Source of the DNA: Aurantiacibacter sp. MUD11
GTDB taxonomy: Bacteria > Pseudomonadota > Alphaproteobacteria > Sphingomonadales > Sphingomonadaceae
Assembly: GCF_026967575.1 (NCBI RefSeq)
Contig: NZ_CP114054.1
Coordinates: 1,550,001-1,614,000 of the forward strand
Length of the DNA: 64,000 nucleotides
Reading direction: 5' to 3'
The translations under genes and the position numbers were made by a program. Shown in pieces: positions 38,635-46,511 of the stretch (position 1 is the first letter of the stretch; every line of letters starts with the position of its first letter). The notes under the pieces were generated by a model. The model was given only the letters and a program-made list of their open reading frames with translations, was not told where the DNA came from and made no database searches.

Positions 38635-39003
38635 ATGGCTGATCTGGACAACATTCTCGCGGAGGCGCGGGAGACCAACGACAAGATGCAGGCAGCGCTG
38701 GGAGCGACAGACGAGAGCACGATGCGCCAGATCGTGCGGCTGCGGACGCGGTTCGCCACGCTGGTTGCGGAAATGATGAGCGCCATCCGCACCGATCCGC
38801 GGCTTGCCGCCAATCCCGAGTTGAAGGATCAGTTCGACGCCAAGTTCGCCGAGATGCGACAGGAACTGGCAAAGCACCAGCACAAGTGGCGCAGCACGGA
38901 GATCGAGAGCGATGAAGCCGGCTATCGCATGGCCGGCCGCGAGATGGGCCACAAGCAGGACGCATTCTATCGCTGGGCGCAGGACGCCTTGCGCGACGCA
39001 TAG
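38635..39003 (+). CDS. Small helical protein, unknown function
   Basis: A 122-residue, highly charged and cysteine-free protein beginning MADLDNILAEARETNDKM. It is predicted to be mostly helical, with coiled-coil-like spacing in the middle (LVAEMMSAIRTDPRLAANPELKDQFDAKFAEMRQELAKHQ). There is no signal peptide or membrane span. A very good ribosome site (GGGGGAGGAGC) precedes the ATG. It follows ligC and precedes an aldo/keto reductase on the same strand. I do not recognise a family. Confidence 0.6.
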   Translation: MADLDNILAEARETNDKMQAALGATDESTMRQIVRLRTRFATLVAEMMSAIRTDPRLAANPELKDQFDAKFAEMRQELAKHQHKWRSTEIESDEAGYRMAGREMGHKQDAFYRWAQDALRDA

Positions 39004-39074
39004 GCCGGCACCGTCGCAACGGCGGGCGGGCCTCTTTTGAACAACAACCAACGACATGAATCGCTGGAGACCCG

Positions 39075-40067
39075 ATGAAACGCGAAATCGCCGGTAAACC
39101 CGTCCACCCCGTAGGCCTTGGCTGCATGAACCTGTCGTGGGCCTATGGCTCACCGCCGCCGCATGATGAGAAGGTCAAGCTGCTCAACCGGGCGCTGGAC
39201 ATCGGCTACGACCATCTCGACACCGCCAACATCTATGGCGGCGGCGCGAACGAGGAACTGCTGGCCGAAGCCGTGATGCATCGGCGCAAGGAGTTCTTCC
39301 TCGCCAGCAAGTGCGGCATCGTGGTCGACGGACCCAAGCGCGGCGTCAGCTGTTCGCCGGAAAGCATTGCCGAGAACCTCGACAAGAGCCTGGCACGGCT
39401 GAAGACCGACCACATCGACCTGTTCTACATGCACCGCTTCGATCCCAAGGTGCCGATTGCCGACAGTGTGGGCGCCATGGTGAGGGCGATCGAGGCGGGC
39501 AAGATCGGCGCCTATGGCGTGTCCGAATGGAATGCCGCGCATATCCGCGAAGCGCATGCCGTCCATCCCATCGCCGCGGTGCAGCCCGAATATTCGCTGT
39601 GGACCCGCAACGTGGAGCTGGGCGTGCTCGATACCTGCAAGGAGCTGGGCATCGCGCTGGTCGCCTTCAGCAGCACCGGTCGGGGTGCCTTCGGCGGCGT
39701 GCTGCGCGATCCCTCCACGCTGGAGGAAAAGGATCTGCGCACGAAGATGCCGCGTTTCAACGCCGAGAACTGGCCGAAAAACCTGAAGGTGATCGAGCAG
39801 TTCGAGGCGCTGGCCAGGGAAGTGGGCGTCGCGCCCGCGCAGCTGGCCAATCGCTGGGTGCTGGAACAGGGCGACAACTGCCATGTCATCCCCGGCACCA
39901 CCAGCATCGCCCACATGGAAGAGAACTTCCACTCCGCCACCGTCGACATCCCGGCGGACGCCATCGCCAGGGCCGGCGAGATCGTGAACCATGCGACGGT
40001 GCACGGCCATCGCTACCACGATGCCATCCGCCCGACGATCGACACCGAGGAATTCGAGGACGCCTGA
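39075..40067 (+). CDS. Aldo/keto reductase
   Basis: A 330-residue NADP-dependent aldo/keto reductase. The family tetrad is visible as Asp in DHLDTANIYGGG (with Tyr in IYG), Lys in LASKCGI and His in FYMHRFD. The cofactor loop is AFSSTGRGAFGG. It is probably of the YakC/AKR13-like group. Its stop overlaps the next start as TGATG. In this context it may reduce an aromatic aldehyde or a quinone-like product; the substrate is unknown. Confidence 0.88.
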   Translation: MKREIAGKPVHPVGLGCMNLSWAYGSPPPHDEKVKLLNRALDIGYDHLDTANIYGGGANEELLAEAVMHRRKEFFLASKCGIVVDGPKRGVSCSPESIAENLDKSLARLKTDHIDLFYMHRFDPKVPIADSVGAMVRAIEAGKIGAYGVSEWNAAHIREAHAVHPIAAVQPEYSLWTRNVELGVLDTCKELGIALVAFSSTGRGAFGGVLRDPSTLEEKDLRTKMPRFNAENWPKNLKVIEQFEALAREVGVAPAQLANRWVLEQGDNCHVIPGTTSIAHMEENFHSATVDIPADAIARAGEIVNHATVHGHRYHDAIRPTIDTEEFEDA

Positions 40068-40870
40068 TGGGTTCGGTGCGCGCGGAGATCGGCTATTCCA
40101 GGCGCACCGAACAGCGCCCCTATTTCTACGCCAATGCGCACGAGAAGGACTTCGTCCCGCTGCAGCCGGTCGAAGTGGAGATCACCGATGCGCGCGGCCG
40201 CGGTTGCTCGCTCGATGTCGAGGGCTTCCAGCTAGTCGAACACCGCAGCGCGGTGCCCGACCTCACCGATCTCGATGCGGTCAAGCGCGTACATTCGGAC
40301 GAGATCGCCGAACTGCTGAAATCGGTGACCGGCTGTGACCACGTGGCGATGACGCCGATGGGGATCCTGCGCTTTTCCGAACGAGCGGGAGAGAACGAGA
40401 GCCACGACAATTCTCACCCGGCCCGCTTCGTCCATGTCGACATGGCGAAGGAAGCCGCCGCAGGCGCCCGCGCGCAGACGGCTCCCGAAGGCCGCGAGAT
40501 CGTGCGCAGCGCGCAGTACAACGTATGGCGCGTGTTGTCCGCCCCGCCGCAGGACGTGCCGCTCGGCCTGTGCGCCTACAATAGTATCTCGGCCGAAGAC
40601 CTGATCGATTGCGACGCCATTTTCGACCCGCTCGACGGCTCGCCCGAATGGGGCTTTCCGAACTACCTGCTCGAATACAGCCCGGCGCACCGGTGGTATT
40701 ACTTTGCCGACATGCATCCGGGCGAGGCGCTGGTGTTCAAGACCAGCGAGAGTGACCCGGACCGCGCGCAGCTGATGCCGCACGGCGCCTTCGACAATCC
40801 GCTGGCACCCGCAAGTGCGCCGCCGCGCATCAGCCTAGAGATGCGCGGCACCGCATACTGGTTCGCCTAG
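40067..40870 (+). CDS. CmcJ/NvfI-type oxidoreductase-like protein
   Basis: A 267-residue protein resembling the CmcJ family (named for a cephamycin biosynthesis protein), which has a 2-oxoglutarate-dioxygenase-like fold. Family-like blocks are SHPARFVHVDMA and the late NVWRVLSAPPQDVPLGLCAYNSI. It is translationally coupled to the aldo/keto reductase by TGATG. Such proteins are known mainly from secondary metabolism in fungi and actinobacteria; in proteobacteria the reaction is unknown. Confidence 0.7.
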   Translation: MGSVRAEIGYSRRTEQRPYFYANAHEKDFVPLQPVEVEITDARGRGCSLDVEGFQLVEHRSAVPDLTDLDAVKRVHSDEIAELLKSVTGCDHVAMTPMGILRFSERAGENESHDNSHPARFVHVDMAKEAAAGARAQTAPEGREIVRSAQYNVWRVLSAPPQDVPLGLCAYNSISAEDLIDCDAIFDPLDGSPEWGFPNYLLEYSPAHRWYYFADMHPGEALVFKTSESDPDRAQLMPHGAFDNPLAPASAPPRISLEMRGTAYWFA

Positions 40871-40877
40871 GGAACGC

Positions 40878-41369
40878 CTATTCGGCTGCGGGTTCCGCCG
40901 CAGGTGCCGGCGGCACCGCGACGTTGTAGGCCGAACGGATCATCCAGCTGCCGCCCGATGCCTTGGTCCACACCGTCTGGCTGTGCATGTCGAGCGTCAC
41001 CGGCTCGCCGCTTTCCGGATCGGTGGTGGTAAAGTCGACTTCGCTGGTCAGCACCGCAACGTCATCCGCTTCCGAAGCCCAGCCGCCCGTCGGTTCGATC
41101 GTCAGCGCGAAGTTGGGGTCGGCCAGCAAGGTTGCATATTCATCGGCAATCTCGGCGCCGCCGCGCAGAATCGAACCGTCCGGCTTCACCAGCACGGCAT
41201 CATCGGCGTAGAGTCGCGCGATTCCCACAACGTCGCCGCTCTCGATCGACTGCAATTGCGATTGTTCGGTCAGGCGTACGGTTTCCACCACGGCGGCGGG
41301 GTCCGCTGCACTGCCACACGACGCGAGCAGCAGTGCGCCCGCTACTACTGCGAGTCCATTCCTTGCCAT
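40878..41369 (-). CDS. NTF2/SnoaL-like lipoprotein
   Basis: A 163-residue protein with a lipoprotein signal: hydrophobic core GLAVVAGALLL, then the lipobox LASC. The mature part has the cone-shaped NTF2-like fold pattern (IARLYADDAVLVKPDGSILRG, then a central DVAVLTSEVDF and SWMIRSAYNVA), as in the SgcJ/EcaC family. It should be anchored in the membrane facing the periplasm. The binding partner or reaction is unknown. The start has a GGGAG site. It ends 8 bp from the convergent CmcJ-like gene. Confidence 0.75.
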   Translation of the reverse strand: MARNGLAVVAGALLLASCGSAADPAAVVETVRLTEQSQLQSIESGDVVGIARLYADDAVLVKPDGSILRGGAEIADEYATLLADPNFALTIEPTGGWASEADDVAVLTSEVDFTTTDPESGEPVTLDMHSQTVWTKASGGSWMIRSAYNVAVPPAPAAEPAAE

Positions 41370-41462
41370 TGACTATCTCCCTCTCGTCTTATCGGTCGAG
41401 GGAGGGTTATGCGGCCGGGCGCAAGGTCACATTGATCTTGCGCAATATTGCTGCGGTGACGT

Positions 41463-41609
41463 TCAGAGCAGCTGGCGCAGCGGCTTCCGGAAGGCCTTGG
41501 CCACTTCCGCGGCGGCCGCATCAAGATGCGCCTTCCACTCTGCCCAGTCGCGACCGGTGGCTGCGAACACGCGCTCGTCAGCCATGCCGGCGGCGACTGC
41601 CGGAGGCAT
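41463..41609 (-). CDS. 48-residue small protein coupled to the hydrolase gene
   Basis: A small frame that starts inside the hydrolase stop codon as TGATG. It encodes MPPAVAAGMADERVFAATGR followed by DWAEWKAHLDAAAAEVAKAF and a basic tail RKPLRQLL. The ATGR-DWAEWKAHLDA part resembles the TGxxWxEWxxxLD signature seen at the start of DUF4287-like proteins. The translational overlap and normal codon use favour a real gene. It could instead be the remnant of a longer DUF4287 protein. Confidence 0.5.
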   Translation of the reverse strand: MPPAVAAGMADERVFAATGRDWAEWKAHLDAAAAEVAKAFRKPLRQLL

Positions 41610-42484
41610 CAGAGCGTCTCGGAATACATCTCGAGCAGGTTGGCCCAGGCACGCTCGGCTTCGGCCTCGGCGTAGACCGGGCTGTCGAGCACGGTCCAGC
41701 CATGGTCGCCGTCGTAGACCTCCACCTCGACGTCCGCGGCGGCCGTCTCGGCGGCGGCGCGCAGGGCGTCCTTGTCGGTCGGCGCCTGCGCATCGTCATT
41801 GCGGGCGATGGCGATCAGGGCAGCAGCATCGTCGGCCATGTCGTCCAGCAGGTTGACCGGTGCCATCGGGCTGTCGCCAACCAGTCCACCGCCATGGAAG
41901 CTGCCGGCGGCCTTGATCCGGTCCGGCACGGCGGCGGCGCAGTAGATGGTCCAGCTGCCGGTCATGCAATAGCCCTGGTTGCCGATGCCGCGCGAGCTGT
42001 CGACCGCATCCTGCGCATCAAGCCAGGCGACCACGGCGCGCGCGGTTTCCTGCACGGCCTCGGGCGTGTTGGCCTCGCGCCAGGGGGTGACGCGGTTCCA
42101 CCCGTCATTGGCGCGCCAGTCCTCGAAATCCTCGAACTGCTGGCCGGCAACCGAGCGGTAATAGGGATTGGCGACGAGCACGGCATAACCGGCCTCGGCC
42201 AGCCGGCGCCCCATCTGCACCTTGGCCGGACGCAGGCCGGCAATGTCGGGCCACAGGATGACGGCAGGATGCGATCCGCCGGCAGGATGGATGAACACGC
42301 CATCGAAAGTGCCGCCCGGTGCATCGAAGGTGACCGTGTTCTCCACCAGTCCGCCTTCCGCTTCGGCCCCGCTGTCCATCGGCGCGCAGGCGGCCACGGC
42401 CCCTGCGGCGCCCATTGCGCCCAATGCGCCGAACTGCCGACGCGTAACCTTCGGCATGGCCGCAACCTGATCCAATTCACACAT
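41609..42484 (-). CDS. Dienelactone hydrolase family lipoprotein
   Basis: A 291-residue alpha/beta hydrolase. The catalytic triad is that of dienelactone hydrolase: Cys in GYCMTGSW, Asp in the IAIARNDDAQ region and His in YDGDHGW. The N-terminus has a twin-arginine-like TRRQFGALGAMG stretch followed by a lipobox (AVAAC), so it is probably exported folded by Tat and lipid-anchored, unlike cytoplasmic DLH of chlorocatechol pathways. The start at 42484 follows AGAGGAGC. It is coupled to a 48-residue frame downstream. The substrate is not known. Confidence 0.82.
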   Translation of the reverse strand: MCELDQVAAMPKVTRRQFGALGAMGAAGAVAACAPMDSGAEAEGGLVENTVTFDAPGGTFDGVFIHPAGGSHPAVILWPDIAGLRPAKVQMGRRLAEAGYAVLVANPYYRSVAGQQFEDFEDWRANDGWNRVTPWREANTPEAVQETARAVVAWLDAQDAVDSSRGIGNQGYCMTGSWTIYCAAAVPDRIKAAGSFHGGGLVGDSPMAPVNLLDDMADDAAALIAIARNDDAQAPTDKDALRAAAETAAADVEVEVYDGDHGWTVLDSPVYAEAEAERAWANLLEMYSETL

Positions 42485-42554
42485 ATGCCAAGCTCCTCTT
42501 TTCCCGTTTGAACGGGAAGATAGCAGGTTCACTTGGCAGTGCGAGTCCCAAGCC

Positions 42555-42604
42555 ACGGTCGGCGACTGGCCGACCGCAAGGCCGAACGGCCGCCCGTAGC
42601 GGGC
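42555..42604. repeat. REP-like palindromic element, copy 2
   Basis: The second copy of the element seen at 23945. GGTCGGC/GCCGACC has a 5-nt loop, followed by GGCC-GAAC-GGCC and GCCCG-TAG-CGGGC. The core ACGGTCGGC-N5-GCCGACCGCA and the end AGCGGGC are shared. It lies between the end of the SDR gene (42663) and the hydrolase start. Confidence 0.6.
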
Positions 42605-42662
42605 GCAGCTCTGCTGCGCATCCAGCGAGGACGCCGCCGCGGAGGCGGCAGCGAAAAGCAAA

Positions 42663-43607
42663 CTATGTCAGATCGTCCATTTCGATCTTCAGGCCTGCCT
42701 CGGCATCCTTGCCGGCCTTGCGGCGCAGCGCCTCGATATGGGCGCGGCCGGGAGGGCAGTCTTCGATCGGCAGGGCGGCGATCTGCTTGGCGAACTCCTC
42801 GGTGAAGTCGATCGCGTGTTCGGGGTGAGTCAGGATCAGGCCGTCCTGCTGGCTCATGCCGCGTAGGATCTTCGCGCCGACCTCGTAGGGGTCCATGCCG
42901 AACTGTTCGAAGGCGGTGCCGAACTGTTCCAGCTCGCCTTCCTTGGGCGGGGCGAATCCGGCATCGGAGAACTGCTCCGGCCGCTTGTGCGCGCTGGCCC
43001 AGGCATTGGTGCGGGTGAGCGCGGGGCAGCACAGCGAACAACCGATGCCGTGCGGCGCCAGGTTGTAGCGCAGGCTATCGGTCAGGCCGCGCACGGCGAA
43101 CTTGCTGGCGGTGTAGATGCCTGCCTGCGGCCCCGGCAGGAAGGCGGCCATGCTGGCGACGTTGACCACGTGGCGGCGGCCGACGCTCTCCTTGATGCGC
43201 GGCAGGAAGCTCTGCAGCCCGTTCACCACGCCACCGAAATTGACCCCCATGATCCAGTCGTAGTCGTCGTAGCTGGCCTCGTCGGTCGGGCCGAACACGC
43301 TGACGCCGGCGTTGTTCACCAGCACGTGAACCTCACCGAAGTGATCGACCACTTCCTCCGCCACCTGCGCGAAACGCTGGCGGTCGGTCACGTCGAGCTT
43401 GCAGAACAGCGGCGTCTCGTAGCCCTTCTCGGCAAACCACTTCTCGGTCGCGGCGCGATCGTCCTCGTTGCGGTAGGACAGCGCCACGCGCATCCCGGCA
43501 TCGGCAAAGGCCTGCGCCGTGCCGAGGCCGATCCCCGTCACCGCGCCGGTGATGAAGGCCACGCGGCCCTGCCATTCCTCGCGATAATTCGCCGGATCAA
43601 CTTTCAT
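42663..43607 (-). CDS. Short-chain dehydrogenase/reductase
   Basis: A 314-residue classical SDR: TGAVTGIGLG for cofactor binding, NNAGVS, and the catalytic Ser in NVASMAAF with YTASK. The C-terminal part is about 60 residues longer than a minimal SDR. Ribosome site GGGAGAG. It is divergent from the NTF2-like gene, and the pair share a promoter region with a candidate operator. The substrate is unknown. Confidence 0.88.
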   Translation of the reverse strand: MKVDPANYREEWQGRVAFITGAVTGIGLGTAQAFADAGMRVALSYRNEDDRAATEKWFAEKGYETPLFCKLDVTDRQRFAQVAEEVVDHFGEVHVLVNNAGVSVFGPTDEASYDDYDWIMGVNFGGVVNGLQSFLPRIKESVGRRHVVNVASMAAFLPGPQAGIYTASKFAVRGLTDSLRYNLAPHGIGCSLCCPALTRTNAWASAHKRPEQFSDAGFAPPKEGELEQFGTAFEQFGMDPYEVGAKILRGMSQQDGLILTHPEHAIDFTEEFAKQIAALPIEDCPPGRAHIEALRRKAGKDAEAGLKIEMDDLT

Positions 43608-43698
43608 CGCTCAATTCTCTCCCGCGCCCGCCTTTGGGCTTCCCTTGATTATATCGTTCGTTAGTATTGCATACAAATAGACAAAGGGGAGAGTCGAA
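43608..43698. promoter_or_regulatory. Divergent promoter with two overlapping motifs
   Basis: An AT-rich gap. TATCGTTCGTTAGTATTGC at 43652-43670 matches the 19-bp element upstream of the PQQ dehydrogenase (15 of 19) and of the aldehyde dehydrogenase (14 of 19). Overlapping it, TCGTTAG-TATTG-CATACAA at 43658-43676 is an imperfect version of the N5-spaced inverted repeat found at ligM and the lig divergent promoter, with its right half perfect. Confidence 0.5.
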
Positions 43699-44442
43699 AT
43701 GTCCGATACCGAAGCCCGCCTCGCGGCGTTGGAGAAGAGCGTCCACCGGCTGGAGGACGAAGCCGCCATCCTGCGCCTGCAGATGGCCTATGGCTATTAC
43801 ATCGATTACAACCGGCCCGAGGAAGTCGCCGGCCTGTTCGCCGAGGATGGCGCGGTGGTTTTCCTGTCCGGCGAATATGTCGGCTACGAAGGCGTGATGC
43901 GCCTCTACGGCACCTGGTTCCAGAACCTGTTCACCCGCGGTCGCCGCGGCCCGGTACACGGCCTGCTGCTGGATCACTTCCAGTTGCAGCCGGTCATCAC
44001 CGTGGCCGAGGACCGCATGACCGCCAAGGGCCGCTTCCGCGGCATGCTGGCCGGCGGCTGGCATGACGAGGCGATGGACTGGAAGCCCGAAGGCCCGCCG
44101 CAGCAGTTCTGGGAAGCCGGCATCTACGAGAACGACTACGTTCGCGAGCCCGGCCCCGACGGCGAGCTGGTGTGGAAGATCAAGCGCCTCAACTACCTGA
44201 TGCAGTGGCAGGGCGACTACGAAACCGGCTGGGCGCACACGACCGCGCACCTGCAGCCGGCGGAGCAGACCTATCCGGAAAACCCGCTGGGTCCGGACCG
44301 CATCCTGCCCAAGGAAGAGTGGCGCACCACCTGGCCCAACCGCCATCCGGTGGAAATGAGCTTTGCCCACCCCGTGCTGGGCGAGGCCTTCAAGGTGGGC
44401 GAATTCACCAAGCTGATGGAAAAGCAGCAGTTCGACGATTGA
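43699..44442 (+). CDS. NTF2/SnoaL-like family protein
   Basis: A 247-residue cytoplasmic protein. The N-terminal coiled region (EARLAALEKSVHRLEDEAAILRLQ) leads to the SnoaL-like domain (MAYGYYIDYNRPEEVAGLFAEDGAVVFL). The C-terminus has an unusual Trp/Tyr-rich part with DWKPEGPPQQFWEAGIYEND. This family includes dehydratases and isomerases acting on polar small molecules. It is followed by a lipoprotein with a similar fold 11 bp later and then by a LigW-like amidohydrolase, forming one unit. The ribosome site is GGGGAGAG. Confidence 0.78.
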   Translation: MSDTEARLAALEKSVHRLEDEAAILRLQMAYGYYIDYNRPEEVAGLFAEDGAVVFLSGEYVGYEGVMRLYGTWFQNLFTRGRRGPVHGLLLDHFQLQPVITVAEDRMTAKGRFRGMLAGGWHDEAMDWKPEGPPQQFWEAGIYENDYVREPGPDGELVWKIKRLNYLMQWQGDYETGWAHTTAHLQPAEQTYPENPLGPDRILPKEEWRTTWPNRHPVEMSFAHPVLGEAFKVGEFTKLMEKQQFDD

Positions 44443-44453
44443 GGCTGGGCGCG

Positions 44454-44975
44454 ATGCGACACAGTCAGACAATCCTGCTGGCGGCGAGCCTCGCGCTCGC
44501 CGCTTGCGGACCTGCAGGCAACGTGGGCGAAGCGGACCCTGCCGGGACCGTTGCGGCCGATCCGATGGACACCAGCGATCGAGAAAGCCTGTCGGACCGC
44601 GAGGTGGCCGACCGCTTCATCGAAGTGTTCTACAACCAGAACCGCCTGACCGACGGGTTCGAAGCCTGGGTGCACCCGGACTACATCCAGCACGATCCCA
44701 ATTCGCCCACCGGGCGTGACCCGACCATCGAAGTGCTCGCCGCGCACATGCAGGCGAACCCGGAGATGCGGCACGACGTCAAGCGCGTCATCTACGGCGA
44801 CGAGGGCGAAGAGGGCACATTGGTGGCCGTGCACTACCACTTCACCCGCGCACCCGATGACCGGGGCAGCGCGGTAGTCGACATTTTCCGCATCAAGGAC
44901 GGCTACCTGGTCGAACACTGGGACGTGATCCAGCCGGTGCCCGAGGAAGCGCTCAACGACAATACGATGTTCTAG
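44454..44975 (+). CDS. SnoaL-like lipoprotein
   Basis: A 173-residue protein with a lipobox (LALAAC) after a short hydrophobic core. The mature part is a SnoaL-like polyketide-cyclase fold: DRFIEVFYNQNRLTDGFEAWVHPDYIQHDPN, then HYHFTRAPDDRG and VDIFRIKDGYLVEHWDVIQPVPE. This is typical of the YybH/SnoaL group. It should be in the periplasm on the inner or outer membrane. It sits between the NTF2-like gene and the amidohydrolase. Confidence 0.8.
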   Translation: MRHSQTILLAASLALAACGPAGNVGEADPAGTVAADPMDTSDRESLSDREVADRFIEVFYNQNRLTDGFEAWVHPDYIQHDPNSPTGRDPTIEVLAAHMQANPEMRHDVKRVIYGDEGEEGTLVAVHYHFTRAPDDRGSAVVDIFRIKDGYLVEHWDVIQPVPEEALNDNTMF

Positions 44976-44991
44976 GGAACGAGGTGAGGGA

Positions 44992-46122
44992 ATGGCCAAG
45001 CTCGAAGACGGCAGCGAAAAAGGGTTGAAGGGCCACTTCAAGGAAGACTTCTCTCACCGCGAGCGGATCGGTCTCGCCCCGCGCGCCGGTCACGTCGACC
45101 GGCATGCGCCGTACCAGCGTATCGCTACCGAAGAGGCCTGGACCTTCCCGGCGCTGGTGAAGGCGCAGGTCGAGTACCTCGAGAGCGGCGACGCACCCGA
45201 CGACGACAGCCTGAAGATGGCGGGCATGTTCTCGAAGATGCCGAGCCTGCAGGAAATGCTGCAGGACCTGGGCGACCTGCGCATCAGCCACATGGACGAG
45301 CTGGGCATCGACCGGCAATTGCTGCTGCTCACTGCCCCCGGCGTGCAGGTGGTGAAGCCCGGCGACGGCACCGCCCTTTCGCGCGAGGCCAACGACATTG
45401 CCGCCGAAGCCTGCCGCAACCATCCCGACCGCTTTTCCGCCTGTGCCGCCTTCGACCCGCGCGACGTGGCAGGCAGCGTGAAGGAAATCGAGCGGGCCAT
45501 GGGCGAGCTGAAGCTCAACGGTGCCGTGCTAAACTCGCATTTCCAGGGCCACTACATCGACGAGCAGGACTACTGGCCGATCCTCGAGGTGCTCGAGGCG
45601 ATGGACGCGGCGCTCTACATCCACCCCACCGCGCCCTTCAACGCGCCGCATTACGAGGATCGCGGTTTCTTCGGCGCGCTGGCGGGCTTCCCGCACGATG
45701 TCTGGCTGCACACCATGGGGATCATCTTCTCCGGCGCTTTCGACCGCTTCCCCAAGCTGCGCCTCGTCATCGGGCACATGGGCGAATGCCTGCCGCTGCA
45801 CCTCTACCGGTTCGACTGGATGCAGGGGAATGCCGACGGTCGCAGCCACCTGCGCGGGGGCACCCAGCCCAAGCTGAAGCATCCGGTCAGCCATTACTTC
45901 AAGAACAACATCTGGATCACCACCAGCGGCGTGGGCTGGGAACCGGCGATCAAGTTCTGCCAGGACGTGCTGGGGCCGGAGCGCGTGCTCTACGCGATGG
46001 ATTACCCTTACCAGCAGTCCTACGACGAGGTCGCCGCCTACGACCGCATGGACATGGACGACAAGGTGAAGAAGATGCTGATGGAGGACAACGCGCGCAG
46101 CGTTTTCCGCATCACGGGGTAG
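44992..46122 (+). CDS. LigW-like amidohydrolase (probable aromatic acid decarboxylase)
   Basis: A 376-residue amidohydrolase of the gamma-resorcylate / 5-carboxyvanillate decarboxylase group. The N-terminal metal Glu lies in RIATEEAW, His in LYIHPTAP and VIGHMGECLP, and the final Asp in YAMDYPYQ. SYK-6 LigW has the same series RIATEEA, YIHP, VGHMGE, AMDYPYQ. There is an extra ~40-residue N-terminal segment rich in charged residues. A decarboxylase role on 5-carboxyvanillate or a similar hydroxybenzoate would feed vanillate to LigM. This is inferred from motifs; a hydrolase role is not excluded. Confidence 0.8.
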   Translation: MAKLEDGSEKGLKGHFKEDFSHRERIGLAPRAGHVDRHAPYQRIATEEAWTFPALVKAQVEYLESGDAPDDDSLKMAGMFSKMPSLQEMLQDLGDLRISHMDELGIDRQLLLLTAPGVQVVKPGDGTALSREANDIAAEACRNHPDRFSACAAFDPRDVAGSVKEIERAMGELKLNGAVLNSHFQGHYIDEQDYWPILEVLEAMDAALYIHPTAPFNAPHYEDRGFFGALAGFPHDVWLHTMGIIFSGAFDRFPKLRLVIGHMGECLPLHLYRFDWMQGNADGRSHLRGGTQPKLKHPVSHYFKNNIWITTSGVGWEPAIKFCQDVLGPERVLYAMDYPYQQSYDEVAAYDRMDMDDKVKKMLMEDNARSVFRITG

Positions 46123-46402
46123 CGGCTTCCAGCAATTTGGCGATAGCAGCCGGGTGGACCTGGCCGAAGAAGCGCAGCTGCGCTCGGCGGCCCTGCGCCC
46201 AGGCCAGCTTGCCGTTCATCTCGATGGAACCGTCGATGCTCAGGTGCACGAAGTCGCTCGCGCCGGGCCAGTCGTCGTTCGCTTCGAGCATGCAACCATC
46301 GGCGGTGAGACGGGTGATGGCCACGGCATGACGCGCACCTTCGCATTCGCAGGCACCCGCAATGGCGGGAATATCGCGGCGGTCGTCGAAAGCACTTGCC
46401 AT
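46112..46402 (-). CDS. PilZ-like small protein
   Basis: A 96-residue protein overlapping the end of the convergent amidohydrolase gene by 11 bp. Its pattern (RRDIPAIAGACECEGARHAVAITRLTADGCMLEANDDW, then VHLSIDG and a late LRFFG) resembles short PilZ-domain proteins found in sphingomonads. The RxxxR c-di-GMP-binding motif is not intact, so nucleotide binding is uncertain. A TTGGAGAC site precedes the ATG. Confidence 0.6.
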   Translation of the reverse strand: MASAFDDRRDIPAIAGACECEGARHAVAITRLTADGCMLEANDDWPGASDFVHLSIDGSIEMNGKLAWAQGRRAQLRFFGQVHPAAIAKLLEAATP

Positions 46403-46462
46403 GTTCGCGTCTCCAATCTGGAGCCTGCGATGTTACGCAAACATGGTTAACAGGATGTGGTT

Positions 46463-46500
46463 GCGCCGTTCAGGAAAGCGAATGCTTTGCTGAACGGCGC
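46463..46500 (-). terminator. Hairpin after the MetE-like gene
   Basis: GCGCCGTTCAG and CTGAACGGCGC form a perfect 11-bp stem, with an inner AAAGC/GCTTT pairing. It starts 11 bp beyond the MetE-like stop on the minus strand. There is no T-run, but the stem is strong. Confidence 0.55.
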
Positions 46501-46511
46501 ACAATCGGGGC

